A stretch of 64,000 nt of DNA. Origin: Paraburkholderia eburnea. Lineage in GTDB: Bacteria; Pseudomonadota; Gammaproteobacteria; Burkholderiales; Burkholderiaceae. Where the stretch lies: NCBI RefSeq assembly GCF_002917095.1, contig NZ_PQGA01000011.1, forward strand, positions 1 through 64,000, in the 5' to 3' direction. Position 1 is the stretch's first letter, and every line of letters begins with the position of its first letter. The position numbers were made by a program, and so were the translations under genes. The notes below the pieces were generated by a model that worked only from the letters and a program-made list of their open reading frames with translations, was not told where the DNA came from and ran no database searches. Below, one piece after another: positions 52,118 to 60,632 of the stretch.

Positions 52118-53512
52118 ATGCTGAACGGAGTCGGCAATATGGCGTGGCTGGGCGCGGCGACGCTATTCATCCTCAGTCTGCGCGGACTGAGCCATCCTGC
52201 GAGTGCGCGGCGCGGCAATGTCTATGGCGTGTGCGGGATGACGATTGCGGTGCTGGCCACGCTGCTGGTGACGCGCGGCGCAAGCCTGGGGATCGCCGTC
52301 GGCGCTGCGCTCGTGGGTGGCGGCATCGGCGCATGGCTCGCGCGGCGTGTGGAGATGACGCAGATGCCGCAACTCGTAGCGGTACTGCATAGCTTTGTCG
52401 GTCTGGCCGCGACACTCATTGCGTTCGCCAATGCGCTGTCGCCCGCATCGGCATCGAGCGTGGTCGAACACGCGATTCACGATACGGAGATCTACGTCGG
52501 TGCTTTCATCGGCACGATCACGTTCGCGGGCTCGATCGTCGCGTTTCTCAAACTGCAAGGCACCATGGGCGGCAAACCGCTCGTGCTGCCCGCGCGGCAT
52601 CTCATCAATGCCGTGGCGCTTGCGTTGTGCGTCGTGCTCGGCTACCGCTTCGTGAGCGCGACGGACAGCGCACAGGCGCTTGTGGCGCTCGGCGTCATGT
52701 GCGCGATCGCGGGCGTGCTGGGTGTGCATCTCGTGATGGCGATAGGCGGCGCGGACATGCCCGTTGTTGTCTCGATGCTTAACAGCTACTCCGGGTGGGC
52801 GGCGGCCGCCACGGGCTTCATGCTCGACAACGATCTGCTGGTGACGACCGGTGCACTGGTGGGTTCGAGTGGCGCGATTCTCAGCTACATCATGTGCCGC
52901 GCGATGAATCGCAGCTTTGTTTCGGTGATCCTGGGCGGCTTTGGCGCGGTGGCCGCCACGACCAGCGCCACACCCGAAGGCGAGGTGGTGGCGACCACCG
53001 TAGAAGAAGTCGGCACGCTGCTGCGCGACGCCGCCGAGGTTGTGATCGTGCCCGGCTATGGCATGGCGGTGGCGCAGGCGCAGGGCACCATCAGCGAAAT
53101 CACGCGCCGTTTGCGCGCGCAGGGCGTACGTGTGCGCTTCGGCATTCATCCGGTGGCGGGGCGGTTGCCGGGCCACATGAACGTGCTGCTGGCCGAAGCG
53201 AAAGTGCCCTACGATATCGTGCTGGAAATGGACGAGATCAACGAGGACTTCACGAATACCGACGTCGTGCTCGTGATTGGCGCGAACGATATCGTCAATC
53301 CGGGCGCGCAGGAGGATGCCGGCAGCCCGATCGCAGGCATGCCGGTGCTCGAAGTGTGGAGGGCGCGCACGGTGGTGGTCTCGAAGCGCAGCATGGCGAC
53401 GGGTTACGCGGGCGTGGACAATCCACTATTTTATAAGGATAACACACGAATGTTGTTCGGCGACGCAAAAGGCAGCGTCGATGCGCTGCTAAGACAGCTC
53501 GAAGCGGCGTGA
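52118..53512 (+). CDS. pntB: NAD(P)+ transhydrogenase, beta subunit
   Basis: 464 aa. Eight or so membrane helices in the first 270 residues, with LVAVLHSFVGLAATLIAFAN and IHDTEIYVGAFIGTITFAGSIVAFLKLQG. The NADP-binding dIII domain at the C-terminus has VIVPGYGMAVAQAQGTISEI, GIHPVAGRLPGHMNVLLAEAKVPYD, and GANDIVNPGAQEDAGSPIAGMPVLEVWRA. The SD and spacing (GAGGAGACGTC-ATG) are identical to those of oxc. Together with pntA it can supply NADPH for biosynthesis on oxalate, which yields only the glyoxylate-level carbon and little reductant. Confidence 0.96.
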   Translation: MLNGVGNMAWLGAATLFILSLRGLSHPASARRGNVYGVCGMTIAVLATLLVTRGASLGIAVGAALVGGGIGAWLARRVEMTQMPQLVAVLHSFVGLAATLIAFANALSPASASSVVEHAIHDTEIYVGAFIGTITFAGSIVAFLKLQGTMGGKPLVLPARHLINAVALALCVVLGYRFVSATDSAQALVALGVMCAIAGVLGVHLVMAIGGADMPVVVSMLNSYSGWAAAATGFMLDNDLLVTTGALVGSSGAILSYIMCRAMNRSFVSVILGGFGAVAATTSATPEGEVVATTVEEVGTLLRDAAEVVIVPGYGMAVAQAQGTISEITRRLRAQGVRVRFGIHPVAGRLPGHMNVLLAEAKVPYDIVLEMDEINEDFTNTDVVLVIGANDIVNPGAQEDAGSPIAGMPVLEVWRARTVVVSKRSMATGYAGVDNPLFYKDNTRMLFGDAKGSVDALLRQLEAA

Positions 53513-53557
53513 AGTTTTTCAGGCCGCCCGCGCGTCAACAAATGGAGAGAGACAATC

Positions 53558-54883
53558 GTGCCACACACCGATCGCATCGACGCCGTCTATACGGCGCGGC
53601 GCCATAACCGCTGGGTACAGCTCACTGCGGGCATTGCCTGTATGGGGCTCGTCGCCAATCTGCAGTACGCGTGGACGCTGTTCGTCGTGCCGATGGATGC
53701 GCGTCATCACTGGGGGCAGGCCGCGATCCAGCTAGCGTTCTCGCTGTTCATCGTGACGGAAACATGGCTCGTCCCGGTGGAAGGCTGGCTGGTCGACCGC
53801 TTTGGTCCGCGTCCGGTCGTGATGGGCGGCGCCTGTTGTGTGGCGCTGGGCTGGTTGCTCGATGCCTGGGCGCCTGTGCTGCCGGTGCTCTACGTGGCGG
53901 CTGTGATTTCGGGCATTGGTGCGGGCTGCGTGTATGGCACCTGCGTCGGCACTGCGCTCAAGTGGTTTCCTGACCGGCGCGGCCTTGCGGCTGGGATGAC
54001 GGCGGCGGGATTCGGCGCGGGCGCGGCGCTCACCGTCATTCCGATTTCGCGCATGATCCAGCATGCGGGCTATGAGGCCGCCTTCATTTTCTTCGGACTC
54101 CTGCAGGGCATCTGCATTCTCGCGCTCGCGCTGGTAATGGTTCGCCCGCGGCCCCCTGCCCATGCGGCGCGCGTGAAGCGCGTGGTCGCGACGAAGACGG
54201 ACTACACCACGCAGCAGATGATTCGCGCGCCGTTGTTCTGGGTGATGTATGCGATGTTCGTCTGCGTGGCGACGGGCGGCATTATCGCCACGGCGCAGAT
54301 CGGGCCGATCGCGAAATCGTATGGCTTCGCCACGATGCCGGTGGCCTTCATGAGCGTGTCACTGCCGTTGCTGACGATGACGTTGTCGATCAACAATCTC
54401 TGCAATGGCTTCACGCGGCCGCTGTGTGGGCTGATTTCGGATCGCATCGGCCGCGAGAACACGATGTTCATCACGTTTCTCGGCGAAGGGCTCGCGTTGC
54501 TGGGGTTGCGTTACTTCGGCCACGACCCGTATCTTTTCATGCTGTTTTCAGGGCTCGTGTTCCTGTTTTACGGCGACATCTTTTCGAATTTCCCGGCAAC
54601 CTGCGCCGATACTTTCGGTGCGCGCTACGCGGCGGGCAATGCGGGCACGCTTTATACGGCGAAGGGCACCGCCGCGCTGCTCGTGCCCGTGGCGACGCTG
54701 CTCGCGCTACATGGCGGCTGGAACAGCGTATTCGAATTCGCCGCGTGTATCGCGATGATGGCGGGCGTGTGCGCGAAAGTCGTGTTGCAGCCGATGCGGC
54801 GGCGCTGGATTTTCCAGTCGGGCACGCCCGAGGTGCGTCCCGAAGCGGCGTTTAATGCTGCGCCGCTTGGATCACGGGAATAG
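53558..54883 (+). CDS. oxlT: Oxalate/formate antiporter, OxlT family
   Basis: 441 aa MFS protein with 12 helices, starting at GTG. Helix 1-2 region is RWVQLTAGIACMGLVANLQYAWTLFVVPM. Key charged residues of OxlT appear to be kept: an Arg in GFTRPLCGLISDRIG (R287) and a Lys in NTLYTAKGTAALLVP (K369), by analogy with R272 and K355 of the Oxalobacter protein. It exchanges external oxalate2- for internal formate-, which drives proton-motive force together with Oxc proton use. The position after pntB makes it part of the oxalotrophy block. Confidence 0.92.
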   Translation: MPHTDRIDAVYTARRHNRWVQLTAGIACMGLVANLQYAWTLFVVPMDARHHWGQAAIQLAFSLFIVTETWLVPVEGWLVDRFGPRPVVMGGACCVALGWLLDAWAPVLPVLYVAAVISGIGAGCVYGTCVGTALKWFPDRRGLAAGMTAAGFGAGAALTVIPISRMIQHAGYEAAFIFFGLLQGICILALALVMVRPRPPAHAARVKRVVATKTDYTTQQMIRAPLFWVMYAMFVCVATGGIIATAQIGPIAKSYGFATMPVAFMSVSLPLLTMTLSINNLCNGFTRPLCGLISDRIGRENTMFITFLGEGLALLGLRYFGHDPYLFMLFSGLVFLFYGDIFSNFPATCADTFGARYAAGNAGTLYTAKGTAALLVPVATLLALHGGWNSVFEFAACIAMMAGVCAKVVLQPMRRRWIFQSGTPEVRPEAAFNAAPLGSRE

Positions 54884-54900
54884 CCGCGCGGCGTTCAGGT

Positions 54901-55215
54901 TCAGATCGTGGCTTTGCCACGACGACGCGCGGCCGCGGCGCATGCCTTGCCTGCTTGGGAACGGAGTGCCCGCATGAAGGTCATTGCGGGCGAGCCTGTC
55001 CGCACACGCGCGCGGCGAACGCGTCGCGTGTCGGTGCGCGCCTGTTGACGGCGCGGGTCTTCCTCGTCGGGGAACGCGGCTTCGGCAAGCGAGCCGTAGC
55101 GGCCTTCGGTCTGCGCGCGTTCGATCCACCCGGCGGGTAGGCGCGTCGCGATCAGCCAGGTTGCCGTAGCGCCGAAGCCAACCGCAACGATCGCGGCGAT
55201 GACGATGATTTCCAT
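54901..55215 (-). CDS. Small membrane-anchored hypothetical protein
   Basis: 104 aa. One N-terminal helix (EIIVIAAIVAVGFGATATWLIA) and a basic cytoplasmic tail (DPRRQQARTDTRRVRRARVRTGS through RALRSQAGKACAAAARRRGK). SD GGAGACAGG precedes the ATG at 55215. It is convergent with oxlT. No known motif; possibly a membrane-bound nucleic-acid or lipid-binding protein, which is only inference from its charge. Confidence 0.6.
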   Translation of the reverse strand: MEIIVIAAIVAVGFGATATWLIATRLPAGWIERAQTEGRYGSLAEAAFPDEEDPRRQQARTDTRRVRRARVRTGSPAMTFMRALRSQAGKACAAAARRRGKATI

Positions 55216-55341
55216 CCTGTCTCCGTTCCTTTGGGTAGCGATTGGCCCATGCCATGCAATGTATCCTGAAGGATATAACGCTTCGAGCAAAACGAGGCAA
55301 TCGGACAGGATGAAGAAGGGGGCGTTTGCGAAGCAGAAATG

Positions 55342-55370
55342 AAAAAAGCCAGCATTAAGCTGGCTTTTTT
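55342..55370 (-). terminator. Terminator of tRNA-Leu copy 1
   Basis: AAAAAAGCCAGC pairs perfectly with GCTGGCTTTTTT around a 5-nt loop. It lies 10 nt past the CCA end of the tRNA (minus strand). Confidence 0.9.
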
Positions 55371-55379
55371 CATGAATCT

Positions 55380-55466
55380 TGGTGCCCAAGAGAGGACTCG
55401 AACCTCCACAGTGTTGCCACCGCCAGGACCTGAACCTGGTGCGTCTACCAATTCCGCCACCTGGGC
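55380..55466 (-). tRNA. tRNA-Leu (anticodon CAG), copy 1
   Basis: 87 nt on the minus strand beginning GCCCAGGTGGCGGAATTGGT and ending in encoded CCA. The anticodon loop reads TTCAGGT between CCAGG and CCTGG, so the anticodon is CAG and it reads CUG leucine codons, the commonest codon in GC-rich genomes. The long class II variable arm (CGGTGGCAACACTG region) is typical of leucine tRNAs. T-arm GGTTCGAGTCC is intact. Confidence 0.97.
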
Positions 55467-55518
55467 AAGGTGTCGCTTACTACTTGTTGCTGCGCTGTGT
55501 CGTGCAGCAGAGAGCGAG

Positions 55519-55546
55519 ATTCTAGCGTATCTGTAGGATCTGTCAA
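55519..55546 (-). promoter_or_regulatory. Promoter of tRNA-Leu copy 1
   Basis: On the minus strand TTGACA (55546 to 55541) and TAGAAT (55524 to 55519), spacer 16 nt. Very close to consensus, as expected for a stable-RNA gene. Confidence 0.8.
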
Positions 55547-55720
55547 TAGATGTTTTCAAAAAATCTTCACATCACAGAAGATGTGCATCCTCACGCAGGG
55601 GAACATGAGAGAGAAGGACTCATGCGCGTCGACAAAAAGCAAAAGCCCGGCAAGCATTGGTGATTTTGCCGGGCCTGGGACTCTCGATGTCGATGCCAGC
55701 GAAACAAAGCGTGAGAAATG

Positions 55721-55749
55721 AAAAAAGCCAGCATTAAGCTGGCTTTTTT
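55721..55749 (-). terminator. Terminator of tRNA-Leu copy 2
   Basis: Same 12-bp stem and T-run as for copy 1, so each tRNA is its own transcription unit. Confidence 0.9.
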
Positions 55750-55758
55750 CATGAATCT

Positions 55759-55845
55759 TGGTGCCCAAGAGAGGACTCGAACCTCCACAGTGTTGCCACC
55801 GCCAGGACCTGAACCTGGTGCGTCTACCAATTCCGCCACCTGGGC
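55759..55845 (-). tRNA. tRNA-Leu (anticodon CAG), copy 2
   Basis: Sequence identical to copy 1, including anticodon CAG and the encoded CCA end. Its own TTGACA/TAGAAT promoter and terminator make it independently expressed. Confidence 0.97.
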
Positions 55846-55897
55846 AAGGTGTCGCTTACTACTTGTTGCTGCGCTGTGTCGTGCAGCAGAGAACGAG

Positions 55898-55925
55898 ATT
55901 CTAGCGCATCTACGGAGCTTGTCAA
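55898..55925 (-). promoter_or_regulatory. Promoter of tRNA-Leu copy 2
   Basis: TTGACA (55925 to 55920) and TAGAAT (55903 to 55898) on the minus strand, 16-nt spacer. The -35 is conserved although it lies outside the identical block, which suggests selection on the promoter. Confidence 0.8.
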
Positions 55926-56018
55926 CAGGTGATTGCAAAATTCTTTTGCGACGATGCCGGCTCGCGCCAACCGCGAACCCCGCGCCGCCAACGCGCGCTC
56001 GCCGGCCTGCGCGCTGGA

Positions 56019-56046
56019 TTGTCGGGTGCGGCGCGGGTGTTAGAAT
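56019..56046 (+). promoter_or_regulatory. Promoter of rnr
   Basis: TTGTCG (56019-56024) and TAGAAT (56041-56046), 16-nt spacer, giving a leader of about 160 nt. The rest of 55926-56211 shows no gene. Confidence 0.5.
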
Positions 56047-56211
56047 GCCTCGCAGCAGTATGGATGGCGCACTACATGTTTGTAGCGCGCGCCTTCTGCG
56101 CCAGCCGCATGTTGCAGCATACGAAGACCGGGGCGCGGCGCGTTTGCCACTTGTGCCACGAGCCGCGCGATATCCGACGTCCACGCAACGAGAACCAAAA
56201 TCGACAAGCCC

Positions 56212-58692
56212 TTGAGCAAATATCCGTACCCGATTCCCAGCCGCGAAGAAATCCTCGGCGTGCTGCGGACCAGCGAATCGCCCTGCACCGCGAACGATAT
56301 CGCCGAGGCGCTCGCGATCAAGCGCCAGGAGCGCGAAGGGTTCTTCAGGCGGCTCGCCGCGATGGAGCGCGACGGGCAGATCCGGCTCGACTCGCGCGGC
56401 CACTATCAGCTCGCACATCCTTCCAATTTCGTTGCGGGCCGCGTTCAGGGCCATCGCGACGGCTATGGCTTCCTGATCCGCGACGATGGCCAGGACGATC
56501 TGTTCCTGCCACAAGGCGAGATGCAGAAAGTCATGCACAACGACCGCGTGCTCGCGCGCATCGTCGGCTATGACCGGCGCGGGCGCCCCGAAGGGCACAT
56601 CGTCGAAGTCACGGACCGCGCGAACCGCCGCGTGATCGGGCGTCTGTTGAACGAGAACGGCGCGATGATCGTTGCGCCCGAAGACAAGCGCATCGGCCAC
56701 GACATTCTCGTCACGCAGAACCCCAAGAAGGCCAAGGTCGGCCAGGTCGTGGTGGTCGAGCTGACCGATTTCCCGAGCCGCCATTCGCAGCCGCTGGGCC
56801 GCGTGGTGGAAGTGCTGGGCGACATCGACGATCCCGGCATGGAGATCGAAATCGCCGTGCGCAAGTACGGCGTGCCGCATGAGTTCAGCAAGGAAGCGCT
56901 CGCCGATGCCGCGAAGCTGCCCGACGCCGTGCGTCCGACCGATATCCGCTACCGCGTCGATCTGCGCGATGTGCCGCTCGTCACGATCGACGGCGAGGAC
57001 GCGCGCGACTTCGACGATGCCGTCTATTGCGAGCCGATGCAGGTCGGCAAGGGCGAAGGCTTCCGTCTGCTCGTGGCGATCGCCGACGTCTCCCACTACG
57101 TGCTGCCGGCTAGCGGTCTGGATGTTGACGCGATCGAGCGCAGCACCTCGGTGTACTTCCCGCGCCGCGTGATCCCGATGCTGCCGGAGAAGCTCTCCAA
57201 CGGACTGTGCTCGCTCAATCCGCACGTGGATCGCTGCGTGCTGGTCTGCGACATGGTCATCACCGCGCGCGGCGAGATCAAGGCGTACCAGTTCTATCCG
57301 GGCGTCATGCACTCGGCGGCGCGTCTGACGTACACCGAAGTCGCGGCGGTCCTCAAGAACACCAAGGGGCCGGAGGCGACGCGCCGCGCCGCGCTGCTGC
57401 CGCAACTGCAGAATCTGTATGGCGTCTACAAGGCGCTGTTCGCGGCGCGCCAGAAACGCGGCGCGATCGACTTCGATACGACCGAGACGTATATCGTCTG
57501 CAACGCGCAGGGCAAGATCGAGCAGATCGTGCCGCGCCAGCGCAACGACGCGCACAAGTTGATCGAAGAGTGCATGCTGTCGGCCAATGTCTGCGCCGCG
57601 GACTTCATGAAGCGCAACAAGCACCCGGGCCTGTACCGCGTGCACGCGGGCCCGAGCGCCGAAAAGCTCGAAAACCTGCGTACCTTCCTGCGCGGCATGG
57701 GGCTGAGCCTCGGCGGCGGCGACACGCCGCACGCGAGCGACTACGCGGCGCTGATGGCGCATATCCGCGACCGGCCCGACGCGCAAATGTTGCAGACGAT
57801 GCTGTTGCGCTCGATGCAGCAGGCCGTCTACAGCCCGGACAATATCGGCCACTTCGGGCTCGCGTATGAGGCTTACGCCCACTTCACGAGCCCGATCCGC
57901 CGCTATCCCGACCTGCTCACGCACCGCGCGATCTACGCGATCCTGCAGGGCAAGAAGTATCAGCCGGCCGCGCCCGAAGGCGTTGCGCTCAACACGGCGC
58001 TTTCGCCGCGCGCCCGCGCCATGCAGGCCGAGGACGAAGAGAAGCGCGGCTCGCGTCGCAATCGCGGCGGCAACACGGCGATCTGGGAAGAGCTGGGCCT
58101 GCATTGCTCGGCCAACGAGCGCCGCGCCGACGAAGCCTCGCGCGACGTCGAAGCCTGGCTCAAGTGCTATTTCATGCGCGACAAGCTCGGCGAGGAATAC
58201 GGCGGCATGGTCAGCGGCGTGACCTCGTTCGGCATCTTCGTGCAGCTCGATTCGCTCTTTATCGAAGGTCTGGTGCACGTGACGGAACTCGGTTCCGATT
58301 ACTTCCAGTACGACGAGATCAAGAACGAACTGCGCGGCGAGCGCACCGGTATCCGTTATCGCCTGTCGGATCGCGTGCGCGTGCAGGTGAGCCGCGTCGA
58401 TCTCGACGCGCGCAAGATCGATTTCCGTCTCGTGCGCGATACGCCGGTCAAGCCCGGCGTGAATCGCGGCCCGCAGGGCGCGCAGCAGGAGCGTGCTGCA
58501 ACCGATGGCGGCCCGCGCGTACGCGCCATGCCGATGGCTGCCGACGACGTGCGGCGCAAGAAGGCCGCACCGCCGCAGAGCGCGGCGGTGAAGGAGGCGC
58601 GCGCGGCGCGCGGCTCGGCCAAGACCGCGAAGAAGCGCGCGCCGTCGAAGCCGACGGCCAAGAAGTCGCCGGTGCGCAACAAGAAGCGCTAA
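56212..58692 (+). CDS. rnr: Ribonuclease R
   Basis: 826 aa, processive 3'-5' exoribonuclease. Layout: N-terminal HTH (EEILGVLRTSESPCTANDIAEAL), two cold-shock domains (GRVQGHRDGYGFLIRDDGQDDLFLP), and the RNB domain. The RNB carries the catalytic acidic cluster TIDGEDARDFDDAVYCEPM, plus LSNGLCSLNPHVDRC and YAHFTSPIRRYPDLLTHRAI. The S1 domain reads YGGMVSGVTSFGIFVQLDSLFIEGLVHVTEL and the end is a Lys/Arg tail. It degrades structured RNA and helps tmRNA quality control. Start is a TTG (MSKYPYPIPS); no ATG exists near the conserved N-terminus. rlmB follows by 159 nt. Confidence 0.95.
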   Translation: MSKYPYPIPSREEILGVLRTSESPCTANDIAEALAIKRQEREGFFRRLAAMERDGQIRLDSRGHYQLAHPSNFVAGRVQGHRDGYGFLIRDDGQDDLFLPQGEMQKVMHNDRVLARIVGYDRRGRPEGHIVEVTDRANRRVIGRLLNENGAMIVAPEDKRIGHDILVTQNPKKAKVGQVVVVELTDFPSRHSQPLGRVVEVLGDIDDPGMEIEIAVRKYGVPHEFSKEALADAAKLPDAVRPTDIRYRVDLRDVPLVTIDGEDARDFDDAVYCEPMQVGKGEGFRLLVAIADVSHYVLPASGLDVDAIERSTSVYFPRRVIPMLPEKLSNGLCSLNPHVDRCVLVCDMVITARGEIKAYQFYPGVMHSAARLTYTEVAAVLKNTKGPEATRRAALLPQLQNLYGVYKALFAARQKRGAIDFDTTETYIVCNAQGKIEQIVPRQRNDAHKLIEECMLSANVCAADFMKRNKHPGLYRVHAGPSAEKLENLRTFLRGMGLSLGGGDTPHASDYAALMAHIRDRPDAQMLQTMLLRSMQQAVYSPDNIGHFGLAYEAYAHFTSPIRRYPDLLTHRAIYAILQGKKYQPAAPEGVALNTALSPRARAMQAEDEEKRGSRRNRGGNTAIWEELGLHCSANERRADEASRDVEAWLKCYFMRDKLGEEYGGMVSGVTSFGIFVQLDSLFIEGLVHVTELGSDYFQYDEIKNELRGERTGIRYRLSDRVRVQVSRVDLDARKIDFRLVRDTPVKPGVNRGPQGAQQERAATDGGPRVRAMPMAADDVRRKKAAPPQSAAVKEARAARGSAKTAKKRAPSKPTAKKSPVRNKKR

Positions 58693-58851
58693 AAGCGCTA
58701 AAGCCGTACCCACGGCGCGCGGATCGCTCGCACAAACGAGCGTTCGCGTGTCGTGAACCGGACCGCTGGATCATCTGGCGGCCGGCGCAATATCACTCGT
58801 TCGCGGCGCCTTCGATGCGCCGCGAACCGTTTATCAGGGGTTGTTCCAGTC

Positions 58852-59592
58852 ATGTCACGTCTCAAGGTTCTTTACGGGTTTCATGCGGTGACCGCACGTT
58901 TGCGGCACGACGCGTCCACGGTCGAGGATGTCTATTACGATCCGACGCGGCGCGACCGCCGCATGCAGGAATTCCTGCACGCCGCGAAGGAAGCCGGCGC
59001 GCGCGTCATCGCCGCCGACGAGACGCGTCTGTGGGGCCTCGCGCACACCGAGCGCCATCAGGGCGTGGTGGCGCGCGTGCACGATCTGGCGCTGGCGCAA
59101 AACCTGGCCGAACTGCTCGACGGCATCCAGGGCTCGCCCCTGCTGCTGGTGCTCGACGGCGTGACCGATCCCCATAACCTCGGCGCCTGCCTGCGGGTGG
59201 CCGACGCCGCTGGCGCCCACGCTGTGATCGCGCCGCGCGACCGCGCCGTGGGCCTGAACGCGACCGCCGCGAAAGTCGCGAGCGGCGCCGCCGACACGGT
59301 GCCGTACATCACCGTGACGAACCTCGCGCGCGCGCTGCGGGAGCTCAAGGACGCGGGCGTCTGGGTGGTCGGCACGGCGGGCGACGCACCCGTGGGCCTT
59401 TACCAGACCAAGCTCGACGGCCCGGTGGCCCTCGTCATGGGCGCCGAAGGCGAGGGCATGCGCCGCCTCACGCGCGAGACCTGCGACGAAGTCATGCAGA
59501 TCCCGATGGCCGGCACGGTCGAAAGCCTGAATGTCTCCGTGGCGTCGGGCGTTTGCCTGTTCGAAGCGGTACGTCAGCGCGCCGCGCGCTGA
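58852..59592 (+). CDS. rlmB: 23S rRNA (guanosine-2251-2'-O)-methyltransferase
   Basis: 246 aa SPOUT/TrmH methyltransferase. The N-terminal substrate-binding domain has YGFHAVTARLRHD. The knot motifs are LDGVTDPHNLGACLRVADAAGAHAVI, VALVMGAEGEGMRRL and IPMAGTVESLNVSVASGVCLFE. It methylates G2251 in the P-loop of 23S rRNA. rnr-rlmB is a common pair, also in E. coli. The ATG at 58852 (MSRLKVLYGFH) matches the family start. Confidence 0.94.
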   Translation: MSRLKVLYGFHAVTARLRHDASTVEDVYYDPTRRDRRMQEFLHAAKEAGARVIAADETRLWGLAHTERHQGVVARVHDLALAQNLAELLDGIQGSPLLLVLDGVTDPHNLGACLRVADAAGAHAVIAPRDRAVGLNATAAKVASGAADTVPYITVTNLARALRELKDAGVWVVGTAGDAPVGLYQTKLDGPVALVMGAEGEGMRRLTRETCDEVMQIPMAGTVESLNVSVASGVCLFEAVRQRAAR

Positions 59593-59626
59593 TCCTGCGC
59601 TACCGATTCTGTTTCACCGAAGCAGC

Positions 59627-60517
59627 ATGACGAACCTGCATGGCGTGGGACGCGCGGCGCTGGCCGCCGTGGGCGCGGCGCTTGCGCTCGCGGCCTGTAC
59701 GAGCGCCACGATGACCGATCGCGGCGCCTATATCGCGGATTCGCAGTACCACGCGCGCAGTGCGGATACGCGCATCCGCTTCCTGGTGCTGCACTACACG
59801 CAAGGCGACGAGCCAACCTCGCTGGAAGAGCTGACGCGCGAAAGCGTCAGCGCCCATTACCTCGTGCCCGAGCATCCGCCGCTGCGCGACGGCAAGCCCG
59901 TCGTGCTGCAACTGGTGCCCGAGTCGCAGCGTGCGTGGCACGCGGGCGTGAGCGAGTGGCAGGGCACGACCGAGCTCAATGCGGCGTCGATCGGTATCGA
60001 AAACGTGAATTCGGGGCCGCACGACACGCCGCAAGGCCGCGAGTGGGCGCCCTGGCCACCCGATCAGGTGGCGGCGATCATTGCGCTCTCGAAGGACATC
60101 GTCACGCGCTACGGCATCTTGCCCACGCGCGTGGTGGGCCATAGCGACATCGCCCCGCAGCGCAAGATCGATCCGGGCGCGGCGTTCCCGTGGAAGCAGC
60201 TCTACGACGCGGGTGTGGGCGCCTGGCCCGACGACGCCACGGTCAAGGCCGATCTCGCGGGCCGTGCACCCGATGCGAGCGCCGACGTGCGCGGCCTGCA
60301 ACTGAAGCTCGCGCGCTACGGCTACGACGTCGCCACCGACGGCGTGCTCGACGATCGCACTCGCCGCGTGTTCGCGGCCTTTCAGATGCATTTCCGCCCG
60401 CGCGACTATTCCGGCACCCCGGACGCCGAAACGGACGCCATCGCCCAGGCGTTGCTCGACAAGTACGTCGATCGCAGCGCGCCCGCGCTGCCCGGCGCGA
60501 CGGAAACGGCGCCCTGA
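59627..60517 (+). CDS. amiD: N-acetylmuramoyl-L-alanine amidase, AmpD/AmiD family lipoprotein
   Basis: 296 aa. Lipoprotein signal peptide LAAVGAALALAACTS (lipobox LAAC). Amidase_2 domain with zinc ligands: His in FLVLHYTQGDEP, His in VVGHSDIAPQRKIDPG, and the Asp in that motif; HAGVSEWQGTTELN and SIGIENVN are also typical. C-terminal peptidoglycan-binding helices (VRGLQLKLARYGYDVATDGVLDDRT). It cleaves the amide bond of peptidoglycan or anhydro-muropeptides at the outer membrane, in recycling. The ATG at 59627 is chosen for the signal peptide. Confidence 0.9.
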   Translation: MTNLHGVGRAALAAVGAALALAACTSATMTDRGAYIADSQYHARSADTRIRFLVLHYTQGDEPTSLEELTRESVSAHYLVPEHPPLRDGKPVVLQLVPESQRAWHAGVSEWQGTTELNAASIGIENVNSGPHDTPQGREWAPWPPDQVAAIIALSKDIVTRYGILPTRVVGHSDIAPQRKIDPGAAFPWKQLYDAGVGAWPDDATVKADLAGRAPDASADVRGLQLKLARYGYDVATDGVLDDRTRRVFAAFQMHFRPRDYSGTPDAETDAIAQALLDKYVDRSAPALPGATETAP

Positions 60518-60632
60518 TTCAGGCTCCGGCGCGCCGGAAAACCGGAAAACGCAGACTTCACCGGCGGGCGCCGCCCGCAACTCCGGTAAACTATGCGTTT
60601 TCCGCGTTTCCTCTCCTCGGGCAGTACCCATC

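Larger units (their letters stand above)
55335..55527 (-). repeat. tRNA-Leu duplication unit, copy 1
   Basis: About 193 nt repeated at 55714-55906 with a single observed mismatch. It covers the terminator, the tRNA and part of the promoter (to the -10). Beyond both ends the sequences diverge at once. Confidence 0.9.
55714..55906 (-). repeat. tRNA-Leu duplication unit, copy 2
   Basis: Second copy of the unit, offset by 379 nt. The spacer between the units (55528-55713) is unrelated sequence with no gene. Confidence 0.9.

Noticed and set aside
55335..55906. tRNA-Leu repeats as attL/attR of a mobile island
   Set aside because: The spacer between the repeats is only 186 nt and has no integrase or cargo. 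The repeats carry whole transcription units, so simple duplication explains them better.
55591..58713. A 1040-residue minus-strand open frame over rnr
   Set aside because: It is antisense to the clearly conserved RNase R and includes tRNA sequence. Its composition (rich in Arg, His, Val) is that of a GC-rich shadow frame, with no family motifs.
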